From positions 1 to 62,682 of the forward strand of contig JANQGX010000031.1 of NCBI GenBank assembly GCA_028282885.1: 62,682 bases of DNA. The letters are read 5' to 3'. A program made the position numbers and the translations under genes. This DNA is from SAR324 cluster bacterium (lineage in GTDB: Bacteria; SAR324; XYD2-FULL-50-16). A model generated the notes under the pieces. That model made no database searches. It was not told where the DNA came from and saw only the letters and a program-made list of their open reading frames with translations. This document shows, one piece after another, positions 27,074 through 35,222 of this stretch (the stretch's first letter is position 1; each line of letters opens with the position of its first letter).

Positions 27074-27106
27074 GCGAAATATTACTTAATAAACCAAAAA
27101 TTTCGC
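27074..27106. promoter_or_regulatory. Inverted repeat GCGAAAT/ATTTCGC upstream of the patA promoter
   Basis: The arms GCGAAATATTAC (27074-27085) and AATTTCGC (27099-27106) share a perfect 7-bp complement. The centre lies about 61 bases upstream of the predicted patA start point, a usual activator position. The 11-mer CGAAATATTAC also occurs, inverted, in the aguA upstream region. Confidence 0.4.
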
Positions 27107-27406
27107 GATATTTGATGATTTTTGTTATCAATAATTAGGATTTTATTCCGGTTTGGTTCTGCTGTCATTAAATCCGCGGGTGGAGGATTTATTCTTCATA
27201 AGCCTGAAAAAACAGGAGTTGAGATTGAATTTAATCCACATCCGTTTTTGATCGTCAGGTGTTGCCTGATCCGGATTTCGAATTGAATTTCAATTGGAAG
27301 AAATCCTGGTTTTATTCAAGATTGTTGAAGATGAACGAAAAAAACCAGAGAAGTATCAGAAAGCGCAGCAAAATATCAGATAAACAGAACATATCGCAAT
27401 AATAAA

Positions 27407-27435
27407 TTGACATTTACCGGTCATTCTAATAAAAA
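27407..27435 (+). promoter_or_regulatory. Candidate promoter of the ferredoxin-AOR operon
   Basis: TTGACA (27407-27412) is perfect, followed by a 17-base spacer and the weak -10 TAAAAA (27430-27435). The leader to the ferredoxin start would be about 50 bases. An AGAGGAGGAG ribosome site is present. Confidence 0.45.
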
Positions 27436-27491
27436 GATCTCAAACAAAAGATGTTAAGTCATGCATATGATCTTTAGAGGAGGAGAACATA

Positions 27492-27914
27492 ATGCCTTTA
27501 AGAGTGAAAAAAGCGACCTGCACGGGATGCAAGCTATGTCAGTTGGCCTGTTCGGGCTGGCATGAGAGATGCTTCAATCCGGAAAAAGCCAGGATTAATG
27601 TTGAACACGATTATAATGAGAAAGGAATTCATATCGGAATTCACTTTTGTAATCAATGTAATAAGTGTATTGATACTTGCCCGGAAAATGCCATATCGAG
27701 CAATGGAAAATGGATACTGGTTGACCGGAATCTTTGTATCGGGTGTAAGACCTGTTCCAAAACCTGTCCACTGGATGCTGTCCGGTACGACAGCGAAGGT
27801 AAATCAGTGATTTGTGATCTGTGTGAAGGAGAGCCCCAATGTATTGACTGGTGTCCCAAGGAGGTAATCTACTTCCGTGAGAAAAAAACGCAAGCAGGGA
27901 GGGAAACGACATGA
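27492..27914 (+). CDS. AOR-associated 4Fe-4S ferredoxin
   Basis: The protein has 140 residues. It has several Cys groups: CTGCKLCQLACSGWH, CNQCNKCIDTCPENAI, CIGCKTCSKTCPLDAV and CDLCEGEPQCIDWCP. This fits three to four 4Fe-4S clusters, in the style of the small electron-transfer subunits encoded beside AOR genes. It overlaps the AOR gene by four bases, which implies equal production and a complex. It would carry electrons from AOR in the cytoplasm. Confidence 0.9.
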   Translation: MPLRVKKATCTGCKLCQLACSGWHERCFNPEKARINVEHDYNEKGIHIGIHFCNQCNKCIDTCPENAISSNGKWILVDRNLCIGCKTCSKTCPLDAVRYDSEGKSVICDLCEGEPQCIDWCPKEVIYFREKKTQAGRETT

Positions 27915-29719
27915 ACAGTTTTATAGGAAAAATGCTGAACGTGGATCTGACCTCCGGTAAAATTGAAACCGTGTCGATTCCAACTGAATGGGCTGAGAAA
28001 TATACGGGACAGAAAGGATTGGGTACCCGGATTCTGATGGAAGATTTGGATCCCAAAACTGATCCCCTGTCTCCTCAAAACAAGATCGTGATGACCTCAT
28101 CGATCATGGCAGGGACCATCGTGTCCTGCTCCGCCAAACTTGCCATCGCCACCAAGTCGCCGCAAACCGGCACCATTACCGATGGTTCCATAGGCGGGCA
28201 TGCCGGAGCCGAACTGAAATACGCCGGCTATGATGCCATCTGCATCTCCGGTAAAGCCGAAGAATTGTCATACCTCTATCTCGATCCGGATAAGGCTGAA
28301 ATCAGATCCGCTGCCGAGTTGAAGGGTGTCGGGACCTTTGAAACGGAGATCCGGATCAAGGAGATGGCTGGAGATCCGCAGGTGAAGGTTTTGGCCAATG
28401 GTCCGGCAGGAGAAAACCAGGTACTCTTCTCCTGTATCTCGACCGAGAGATATCGTCAGTTGGGACGGGGAGGTATCGGGGCGGTAATGGGAAGCAAGAA
28501 TCTGAAAGCCGTCGCTATCAGGGGTTGGCTCGATGTTCACGTTCCGGACATGAAAGAGTGTCTGAAGGTGGCCAAAGAGCTGCATGCGGCAGACAAGATT
28601 GATGACGCCGAGTATGAAATCTACACCGATGGAACCCCTATCCTGGTTGATTTTTCCCAGGAATCCGGTTTACTGCCAACGGACAACTTTCAGGAAGGGA
28701 CCTTCGAAGGATTCGAGAAGATAAACTCCGCATCCATGAAAGAGGTCAGGGCTGCAAAAAAAGCCTGTTTTTCCTGCGCCATTGCCTGCGGAAACTATTT
28801 GAAAGGCTCGAAATCGGATGTGGAGGGACCGGAATATGAAACCATCGCTCTCTGCGGTTCCAGTATCAGAAATGACAGTCGGGATCGAATCATCGAGATC
28901 AATTCGATTTGTGACGATGTTGGCTTGGATACCATTTCCGCAGGAGCGGTTATCGCTTACATGATGGAAATGACGGAGAAAGGGCTGCATGATTTCGGTA
29001 TCCGCTTCGGCGAAACGGAAAAGGCGGTCGAGATGGTCAGAAAAATCGCCTTCAAAGAGGGTGTGGGAGCAGAAGGGGCGATGGGTACCAAAAAACTCGC
29101 GGATAAATATGGCGGTGCCGAGTTTGCCATGCATGTCAAGGGAATGGAGATTCCCGGGTACGATCCCAGGGGGTCCTGGGCCATGGGCCTTGCTTATGTC
29201 AGCGCACCCAGGGGAGGATGTCATATGAGTGCCTATCCCATCGAAGCTGAAGCCTGGGGTGATCTGGATCCCTATACTTATGAAGGAAAGGCGGACCTGG
29301 TGGTTGGGTTACAGAACAGCCAGTTTGCCAAGTTCTCCATGGGGGTCTGCGATTTCTGGCCCGTAGCCAGTGACAACCTGGCCAAACTTTACAGCGTCAC
29401 CTATGGCGGAAAATGGACGGCTGAAGAGGTCGATATTATCGGTGAGAGGATTTTCAATCTGCAGCGGATTTTTAATATCATGGCCGGATTTGACGGCGGT
29501 GATGACAAACTGCCCGGACGGTTTCACCAGGAAAATCTGAAATCAGGTCCTCCCAAGGACATTTCAATGCCCGAGGAGGCCTTTATGAAGTCTATGCAGG
29601 AGTATTACCGCCTGAGAGGGTGGGATGATAAAGGCAAGCCAACCCTGGAAAAGCTTAAGGCTTTGGGTGTTGAGGACCGGTTTGTCCAACAGTACGAAAC
29701 TTATCTCGCCACCAGTTAG
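27911..29719 (+). CDS. aor: Aldehyde:ferredoxin oxidoreductase, tungstopterin enzyme
   Basis: The protein has 602 residues, the normal AOR length. The 4Fe-4S ligands are Cys286, Cys289 and Cys293 in CFSCAIACGNY and Cys480 in MGVCDFWP. The pterin-binding segment DDVGLDTISAG matches the family DxxGLD motif. The N terminus GKMLNVDLTSGKIE and the GRGGIGAVMGSKNLKA motif are typical of the family. It oxidises aldehydes to acids with ferredoxin as acceptor, or reduces acids in reverse. Its position opposite patA suggests 4-aminobutanal or another amine-derived aldehyde as substrate, which is inference. Confidence 0.93.
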   Translation: MNSFIGKMLNVDLTSGKIETVSIPTEWAEKYTGQKGLGTRILMEDLDPKTDPLSPQNKIVMTSSIMAGTIVSCSAKLAIATKSPQTGTITDGSIGGHAGAELKYAGYDAICISGKAEELSYLYLDPDKAEIRSAAELKGVGTFETEIRIKEMAGDPQVKVLANGPAGENQVLFSCISTERYRQLGRGGIGAVMGSKNLKAVAIRGWLDVHVPDMKECLKVAKELHAADKIDDAEYEIYTDGTPILVDFSQESGLLPTDNFQEGTFEGFEKINSASMKEVRAAKKACFSCAIACGNYLKGSKSDVEGPEYETIALCGSSIRNDSRDRIIEINSICDDVGLDTISAGAVIAYMMEMTEKGLHDFGIRFGETEKAVEMVRKIAFKEGVGAEGAMGTKKLADKYGGAEFAMHVKGMEIPGYDPRGSWAMGLAYVSAPRGGCHMSAYPIEAEAWGDLDPYTYEGKADLVVGLQNSQFAKFSMGVCDFWPVASDNLAKLYSVTYGGKWTAEEVDIIGERIFNLQRIFNIMAGFDGGDDKLPGRFHQENLKSGPPKDISMPEEAFMKSMQEYYRLRGWDDKGKPTLEKLKALGVEDRFVQQYETYLATS

Positions 29720-29728
29720 GGTTGGATT

Positions 29729-29775
29729 GAAGGGAACAGGCAACACCAGGTTGTCTTCCGGGAACTGTTCCCTTC
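29729..29775 (+). other. Hairpin between AOR and the MoaD-like gene
   Basis: A perfect 11-bp stem, GAAGGGAACAG and CTGTTCCCTTC, encloses 25 bases that contain a smaller CAAC/GTTG stem. No T-tract follows, so it is probably an RNA stability or processing element. It does not resemble the larger Moco riboswitch. Confidence 0.45.
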
Positions 29776-29819
29776 TGATTCATGCTGGTGGTAGCAGGGA
29801 TTGAAAGCCCCGGTTTGTT

Positions 29820-30053
29820 ATGAAAACCACTATTCATTTAAAGCTGTATGCCGGGTTGCAGAAGTATGCCTCAGCATCTGATGACAATCACCCAATTGAA
29901 ACCGGTGATTCGGTCAGGGAGGTGCTGAACAGGCTTGGTGTCCCACCTGATAAACCACTGCTTGTATTTATCAACGGCAATCGAAGCAAGGCAACGAGTT
30001 TGCTGCAGGGAGAAGAGCTGGTAAAGGTTTTCCCCCCCATGAGAGGAGGATAG
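29820..30053 (+). CDS. MoaD/ThiS-like sulfur carrier
   Basis: The protein has 77 residues with a ubiquitin-like fold pattern and the C-terminal Gly-Gly (FPPMRGG) that is adenylated and thiocarboxylated in this family. It lies directly upstream of an E1-like activating enzyme, separated by two bases. MoaD-like proteins beside AOR genes are thought to supply the dithiolene sulfur for a tungsten-specific pterin. Confidence 0.85.
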   Translation: MKTTIHLKLYAGLQKYASASDDNHPIETGDSVREVLNRLGVPPDKPLLVFINGNRSKATSLLQGEELVKVFPPMRGG

Positions 30054-30055
30054 CC

Positions 30056-30772
30056 TTGATCCATTTTCAGGTTCCCAAAGCTTTCAGCCGTAACATTGAT
30101 ACCCTTTCAGAGGAAGAACAGGCCAGACTGTCTCACTCGAAGGTCTGTATTGTGGGTTTGGGAGGTTTGGGAGGAACGGTTGCGGAGATCTTGGTGCGGA
30201 CGGGCATCGGAAATCTGATCCTGGTTGACCGGGACCGGTTTGATCCGAGCAACATGAACCGGCAACTGGTTTGCACCGAAGAGACTATTGGCAACCTGAA
30301 AGTGGATGAAACCTCACGTCGACTGAAAACGATTAACCCCGATCTTAATCTCAATCCTCATATCGATTTTTTAACTGCTGACAATGCGTCTGAAATTCTG
30401 GGCGAGGCGGATGTTGTGGTCGACTGCCTGGACAGCCTGGAAGCCCGTTTCGATCTGGAGCAGGCTGCCCGGAATGGCGATAAACCGCTGGTGTCAGCCG
30501 CTGTCTCGGGAATCTCGGGATATGTTACCACAATTCTTCCCGGAGATTCCGGTTTACAGGAGATATTGAATCAGTTGGGAGAAGAGACGTCCGATTCGGA
30601 GCCGGTCAGTTGCCTGGCTGCAATTGTTTTTCTAATCGCCTCGCTGGAAACCAATGAAGTCATCAAACTACTCCTGGATCGCAACGGGTTGCTTCGAAAC
30701 CGATTGTTGCTGGTCGACCTTTCCGACAATATTTTCGAGGAGTTTCCCTTGACTGATCTGTCAGATGGGTGA
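30056..30772 (+). CDS. MoeB/ThiF/HesA-family adenylyltransferase
   Basis: The protein has 238 residues and starts at TTG 30056 behind a strong GAGGAGGA site. The ATP site is VCIVGLGGLGGTVAEIL, followed by LILVDRDRFDPSNMNRQ and the Asp-containing DVVVDCLDS. The zinc-binding Cys pairs found in many MoeB proteins are not seen. It should adenylate the Gly-Gly tail of the MoaD-like protein just upstream, for pyranopterin synthesis. Confidence 0.87.
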   Translation: MIHFQVPKAFSRNIDTLSEEEQARLSHSKVCIVGLGGLGGTVAEILVRTGIGNLILVDRDRFDPSNMNRQLVCTEETIGNLKVDETSRRLKTINPDLNLNPHIDFLTADNASEILGEADVVVDCLDSLEARFDLEQAARNGDKPLVSAAVSGISGYVTTILPGDSGLQEILNQLGEETSDSEPVSCLAAIVFLIASLETNEVIKLLLDRNGLLRNRLLLVDLSDNIFEEFPLTDLSDG

Positions 30773-30877
30773 AAATGGATTTTTATGAAACGACTCCACG
30801 TAAATCGGTAAAAAAAAACGAATCAAGTTTGAAATCGGGAAAAAAGCGGTTCCCGATGGCGCAATACGGGAGGATGA

Positions 30878-31375
30878 ATGCCTAAAAAGAAACTGTACCT
30901 GGAGGATAACGAAACCGGACTTGACAGGATTGACTGCCGGATCATCAATATGCTTCAGGAAGATGGGAGACTCTCAAATACTGTCATCGCCAAAGAACTG
31001 GGAATAGCTGAAGCAACGGTCCGCTCCAGGGTAAAAAGACTGATTGAGGAGGGTTATATCAGAATCCTGGCGGTGGGGGATCCGGTCAAACTGGGATTCA
31101 AAATCTCCGGCAATATCAAAATCCGGATCGATATCAAGAAAAAGGACGCTATTCTAAGAAAGCTCTTCAGCCTGAAGGAGGTTGTTTTTATGAACCTGAT
31201 GACCGGCAGTATGGATATCGATATCGACTTTATGGTGAGATCCCTTGACGAGCTGAACGACCTTCTCTACAACAAGATTGCCAAAATCGATGGTATGATC
31301 ACCACCGAAACCTCCCTCATTCTCAACCAGGTTAAGGAAAATTTCGCCTGGGGAACCGCCTACGACGAACGGTGA
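30878..31375 (+). CDS. Lrp/AsnC-family transcription regulator
   Basis: The protein has 165 residues. The N-terminal AsnC-type helix-turn-helix spans about 15-65, with DRIDCRIINMLQEDGRLSNT and AEATVRSRVKRLIEEGYIR. The C-terminal RAM-type ligand domain spans about 80-155. It lies about 105 bases downstream of the MoeB-like gene and is the only dedicated regulator in the polyamine/AOR region. It is therefore a candidate to bind the AT-rich inverted repeats near patA and aguA. Confidence 0.87.
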   Translation: MPKKKLYLEDNETGLDRIDCRIINMLQEDGRLSNTVIAKELGIAEATVRSRVKRLIEEGYIRILAVGDPVKLGFKISGNIKIRIDIKKKDAILRKLFSLKEVVFMNLMTGSMDIDIDFMVRSLDELNDLLYNKIAKIDGMITTETSLILNQVKENFAWGTAYDER

Positions 31376-31423
31376 ATCCGTAAGTGAAGGGATCGATGAA
31401 AGAGAATCGACCCCGTATCCGAC

Positions 31424-33214
31424 TCAAAGAATCTTACCGGGAAGAATGGAGACGTCCAGGTGGTCGTCGGCAAGCGCCGGTTGGCCGTTGATAAAAACGT
31501 ACTCGATTCCCGTGGGTTTCTGATCCGTTTTTTCCTTGGTGTTGTTGTCCCGCACCTTTTCCCAGTTGAAAACCGTAATATCGGCTGCCATATTCTTCTG
31601 TAAGGCTCCCCTGTCCTTAATCGCAAATTGCTCTGCGGCCGCACCTGTCATCTTGTGGATTACGGCTTCCAGGCTCAGCAGGCGATCATCCCTGGCATAC
31701 TGGAGAAACCTGGGGAAGTTTCCAAAGGCTGCGGGATTCTGGACCCCCTCTCTTGCCACTTCGACATCAGTTTGAAACAGGGAGGCGGGATGTTGCATCA
31801 TGGCTTTGACCTGTTCTTCGTTGCTGTAACGATGGTTTAGCACCCGGGCCTTGCCGTTGGTCTGCCTGGCAAAGTCAACAAAGTTTTCGAATTGTCCCAT
31901 GTCTCTCTCTTCGGCAATATCGGTAAGGAACATCCCGTTGAATTTGTTCAACTCCGGATGACCGGCATTGGTGATCTGGATATCCTGATAACCAAAACCG
32001 AGGAGTTTTTCGATGAGGGTGATTTCGGCCCTCAATCTCAAGAGCGAGGTGGTGCTCTCAAAAGCTTCGGGAACTTCGGCGAGAAACCATTCCGGCATGA
32101 AGACGTTAATGATCGAGCTACCGCAGTGATAGGCATAAGTATCGAACTTGATATCGAGCCCTTCTGCGATAGCCGCGTCGATCATCTCCATGGCCTTGTC
32201 AAAGGTTTTCCATGTTCTCTCGCCGACAAAGATCAGGTGTGAGAGTTGCAGTTTGACCCCGGTTTCCCTGGCCAGATTCAGCATATCCTCTATTGCCAGC
32301 AGATTATGTGGCGTTCCGAAAAGCTCCAGGGGGTAGGTGCCGGATAACGATGAATAGGCCTTTGCATGAACGGTAATGAGCTTGTTTTTACGTTTCACCA
32401 GTTCCGCGATTTTTTTCATTTCGGGGAGGGTTGCGAAAACTCCGGGCTCATACTGGAGCCCAAAGGAGACACCGTAGGCTCCCTGGTCCATAGCCTCTTC
32501 GAATAGCATGAGCATCTCCTCCATTTCGGCATCGCTTAAGGGGGAGGCGTCATAACCCCTGAGCGAAGCGCGGGTGGTACCGTGTCCGACCAGGTTGGCC
32601 ATATTGTGGGAAATACCCTGTCGATTCAGGACGCTGAAATACTCCTCCATGGTATTCCATGACAAGGGGTAAAGCCCGGATGTTCTGGTTTCCAGCATAT
32701 TCCTGAATTTGCTGTTCTTCCTGAATCCCGCAACACCGAATCCGCAATTACCGGTGACAAAGGTGGTGATGCCCTGTTGGGTAAAAGGGGTTTTTAATTC
32801 ATGATAGCCTTCAGCGGGCAGGACCCAATCCATATGGGAATGCATATCGATAAATCCGGGCGCAATTACTTCTCCGGAGCAGTCCACGGTCCGTCCGTTA
32901 AACTCAATTTCACCCGGGGTGACCGCTTCGATATTCTCACCTTTAATCAACAGATCCCCCGGATAGGCTTTGCTGCCGGTGCCATCCACAATCAGTCCGT
33001 TTTTTAACAGGGTTCCCGTGTTTCCGTTAACCTTGATTCGTGGCGTTCTGCCTGGCGATGTCAGGTTGGATCCTGTTGTTTTGGCACTTCCCAATAGTTT
33101 CCCGGGCACACCAAAAGCCGATAACATCGCTGTGGCCGAGGCCGCCTTGGCCAGCCATTTTAGAAACAGCCTTCTTGGCACCGTGTTTTTCAGATATTTT
33201 CCAATCTTTTTCAT
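31424..33214 (-). CDS. Exported D-aminoacylase-like amidohydrolase
   Basis: The start is best placed at ATG 33214, behind an AAAGGGGGG ribosome site, giving 596 residues. The N terminus has a Tat-like signal, VPRRLFLKWLAKAASATAML, which suggests periplasmic or membrane-attached location. The amidohydrolase core has the metal motif HSH in GFIDMHSHMDW and a long TIM barrel. The end contains the composite-domain PLTLEG-like signature ADITVFNWEKV. It resembles N-acyl-D-amino-acid deacylases, which release acyl groups from D-amino acids. It meets the Lrp gene tail to tail. Confidence 0.82.
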   Translation of the reverse strand: MKKIGKYLKNTVPRRLFLKWLAKAASATAMLSAFGVPGKLLGSAKTTGSNLTSPGRTPRIKVNGNTGTLLKNGLIVDGTGSKAYPGDLLIKGENIEAVTPGEIEFNGRTVDCSGEVIAPGFIDMHSHMDWVLPAEGYHELKTPFTQQGITTFVTGNCGFGVAGFRKNSKFRNMLETRTSGLYPLSWNTMEEYFSVLNRQGISHNMANLVGHGTTRASLRGYDASPLSDAEMEEMLMLFEEAMDQGAYGVSFGLQYEPGVFATLPEMKKIAELVKRKNKLITVHAKAYSSLSGTYPLELFGTPHNLLAIEDMLNLARETGVKLQLSHLIFVGERTWKTFDKAMEMIDAAIAEGLDIKFDTYAYHCGSSIINVFMPEWFLAEVPEAFESTTSLLRLRAEITLIEKLLGFGYQDIQITNAGHPELNKFNGMFLTDIAEERDMGQFENFVDFARQTNGKARVLNHRYSNEEQVKAMMQHPASLFQTDVEVAREGVQNPAAFGNFPRFLQYARDDRLLSLEAVIHKMTGAAAEQFAIKDRGALQKNMAADITVFNWEKVRDNNTKEKTDQKPTGIEYVFINGQPALADDHLDVSILPGKIL

Positions 33215-33403
33215 AATCCCCCCTTTGCAAATTACAATCATTCGGTGTTTTACGGAATTATTGACTAGATTGGATCTTAAACCAAGGAAGACCGGGGGTC
33301 AAGCTGTAAGAGGGGGGAGTGACGTCTCGATTTGATAAGCTGTTGAGGAAAGATTTTTAGAGAGGAGATTAAATCAAGCAATCCTCCTCTCTTGGAAGGA
33401 AAA

Positions 33404-33925
33404 TCAGAAACCAAAGCCAAGACCGATCATCAGGTATTCTTCCTCTGTGTCGGTATCGGGATCCTTTTCCACCAACTGGGTAAAACTCAGTTTGCCTCCC
33501 ATTCCGAATCCCACGGACCAGCCTTCCAGGGTTCTGTTGTTTTGGGAGTTCTCCGTTTCAGGGATTCTGGAAACGCTCAATCCGCTGATATTCAAGGTTG
33601 GGGGAACAAACTGGTAGTTGACGCGATCGATGTTAATCACCTGTCCCCGAAGAGCGGTTCCTGCGAAAAAGAGTCCTCGTTTGTAACCGAGATTCAATCC
33701 CAGGGATGCTGAAAGCGCACCTGAACCCATTCCAATTTCGAGTCCCGGGAAGAAGACAAATCCGTCATCAATCCGATCCATTTTTTCCGCATATCCTTTC
33801 CTGAAGGATCTTGGTTTTGTGTCGCAGGATCCGTCATCGTCATGATGATAGCCGAATCCGAAGGCAGTTGTGGAAAACATTGATATCACAACTAAAAATC
33901 CTACAATCCATTTCAAATTTTTCAT
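33404..33925 (-). CDS. Secreted, beta-barrel-like outer-membrane protein of unknown function
   Basis: The protein has 173 residues with a clear signal peptide (MKNLKWIVGFLVVISMF, cleavage near AFG). The mature part alternates glycine and aromatic residues in short strands (LEIGMGSGALSASLGLNLGY, GWSVGFGMGGKLSF). It ends in Phe, as outer-membrane barrel proteins do. I do not recognise a family. Confidence 0.65.
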   Translation of the reverse strand: MKNLKWIVGFLVVISMFSTTAFGFGYHHDDDGSCDTKPRSFRKGYAEKMDRIDDGFVFFPGLEIGMGSGALSASLGLNLGYKRGLFFAGTALRGQVINIDRVNYQFVPPTLNISGLSVSRIPETENSQNNRTLEGWSVGFGMGGKLSFTQLVEKDPDTDTEEEYLMIGLGFGF

Positions 33926-33960
33926 CTGATTTCTCCGTAAAAGGTTAATCTTTGAGAGAA

Positions 33961-34016
33961 GGGTCAGATCTTTCTTCGACCTCAGTCGGGATTCCGGTCA
34001 AAGAAAGATTTGACCC
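33961..34016. repeat. Large imperfect palindrome, REP-like
   Basis: The arms GGGTCAGATCTTTCTTCGACC (33961-33981) and GGTCAAAGAAAGATTTGACCC (33996-34016) pair at 19 of 21 positions around a 14-base loop. CTCTTTTT follows on the plus strand, so it could terminate plus-strand transcription. No plus-strand gene ends nearby: it sits between two divergent genes. The sequence style is that of extragenic palindromes mobilised by REP-associated transposases, but I see no second copy in the window. The rest of the 307-base gap 33926-34232 shows no gene. Confidence 0.55.
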
Positions 34017-34232
34017 CTCTTTTTGCGAACTTCTGATGATAGATTGACTCAAGTTCCGAAACCGCACCACGGAATTCGGATGAATGCGATGGAAAAAGGG
34101 TTGAACGGTCGAATTTGCGGATTGGGTGGTCAGATATGTTTAGGTAACCGTCAGGTTGTGCTTTACCTTAAGAATCAAACGACATAGATTGGCAGAAATG
34201 AATGACGGTTAAACTCAACAGGGAACCCGGTT

Positions 34233-35222
34233 TTGAATAATCAATTCTCAATAGTCCGCGTAGGCTTGCTTATTATCGGATTTTCACAGGCGATAGGCTG
34301 GTTGCTCAACCTGATCGTAGGAGTGAGCTACAGTGGTTTTGTCCTGGTCTCATCGGAGATAGTGATCATCGATTCCCTGGCTTTAGGGTTTACCGTCTTT
34401 ATCAGCCTCTATTTTACCCGTCTTCTGGCGGAGAGATCGGAGCGGGTGTTTCCCGTGCTTTTGCTCTCTTTTGGATTGTTGTTGGGAACGGGGATCATCA
34501 CCGGAATTGCCTTTCTCATTGCCAATCCCGCCTCTTTTTTGTATCCGGGGAGCAGAACGATTACCTATCTGCTGATCAACCTGCTGTTTTTTGTGTCATT
34601 AAATGTTATTGTTAATGGATTCAGCCTCTTTCAGCATCGGATTCTGGCCAGGGAGACAGCTCTCAGTGAGGAGAAAAGACTGAAAACGCAAATGGAACTG
34701 AATCTGCTCGCATCCAAGATCAACCCGCATTTTCTGTTCAACTCTCTCAATCTGCTGGTTTCCCTGTTGAAGGATCCTGTCCGGGCAGAAACCGCCCTCA
34801 TCAATCTATCGGAGTTTTTGCGTTACCAGTTGGATTACAGTGAAGTGGAGACAGTTGATCTGGAGCAGGAACTGACCATCGTGGAAAAGTATCTGGCTCT
34901 GCAGAAGATGAGATTCGGTGAGCGGCTTGATTATGAACTCAGCGGAAGCGTGGAAGCTCGAATCCCGCCAATGGTTCTTCAGCCCCTGGTGGAGAATTCA
35001 ATCAAACACAACCTGGACCGGGTTGAGCGGCTGACAATTCGCATAAATATCAATAAGGATAAGGAGAGAGTTCACCTCTCCATTGTGGATTCCGAAGCGT
35101 CCATTGTACCGGGGATGCTCGAAAAGGGTGTTGGGTTGACTGTCACCAAAAAGCGGATTGAACATTTCGGGGGACAGTTTTTGATTGAAAACGGGGGAAT
35201 TAACATATATTTGGAGCCATGA
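34233..35222 (+). CDS. LytS/YehU-type membrane histidine kinase
   Basis: The protein has 329 residues and starts at TTG 34233. Four hydrophobic segments span about residues 8-130, followed by a short helix. The His_kinase domain has His166 in KINPHFLFNSLNLL. The ATPase part has PLVENSIKHNL and a truncated end. Its stop overlaps the next gene by four bases, so it forms a pair with the LytTR regulator. Signals for such kinases are usually membrane state or small metabolites. Confidence 0.87.
   Translation: MNNQFSIVRVGLLIIGFSQAIGWLLNLIVGVSYSGFVLVSSEIVIIDSLALGFTVFISLYFTRLLAERSERVFPVLLLSFGLLLGTGIITGIAFLIANPASFLYPGSRTITYLLINLLFFVSLNVIVNGFSLFQHRILARETALSEEKRLKTQMELNLLASKINPHFLFNSLNLLVSLLKDPVRAETALINLSEFLRYQLDYSEVETVDLEQELTIVEKYLALQKMRFGERLDYELSGSVEARIPPMVLQPLVENSIKHNLDRVERLTIRININKDKERVHLSIVDSEASIVPGMLEKGVGLTVTKKRIEHFGGQFLIENGGINIYLEP

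Larger units (their letters stand above)
26901..27491. other. Divergent regulatory region between patA and the AOR operon
   Basis: No gene is visible in these 591 bases. The left part has a patA promoter and an inverted repeat just upstream of it. The right part has a candidate promoter for the ferredoxin-AOR unit. The middle, about 27110-27400, is AT-rich and I see nothing definite in it. Confidence 0.5.

Noticed and set aside
29729..29775. Molybdenum/tungsten cofactor riboswitch before the MoaD-like gene
   Set aside because: The structure is a single stem with an inner stem and lacks the multi-helix core of the Moco RNA. It also lies after AOR rather than before the operon.
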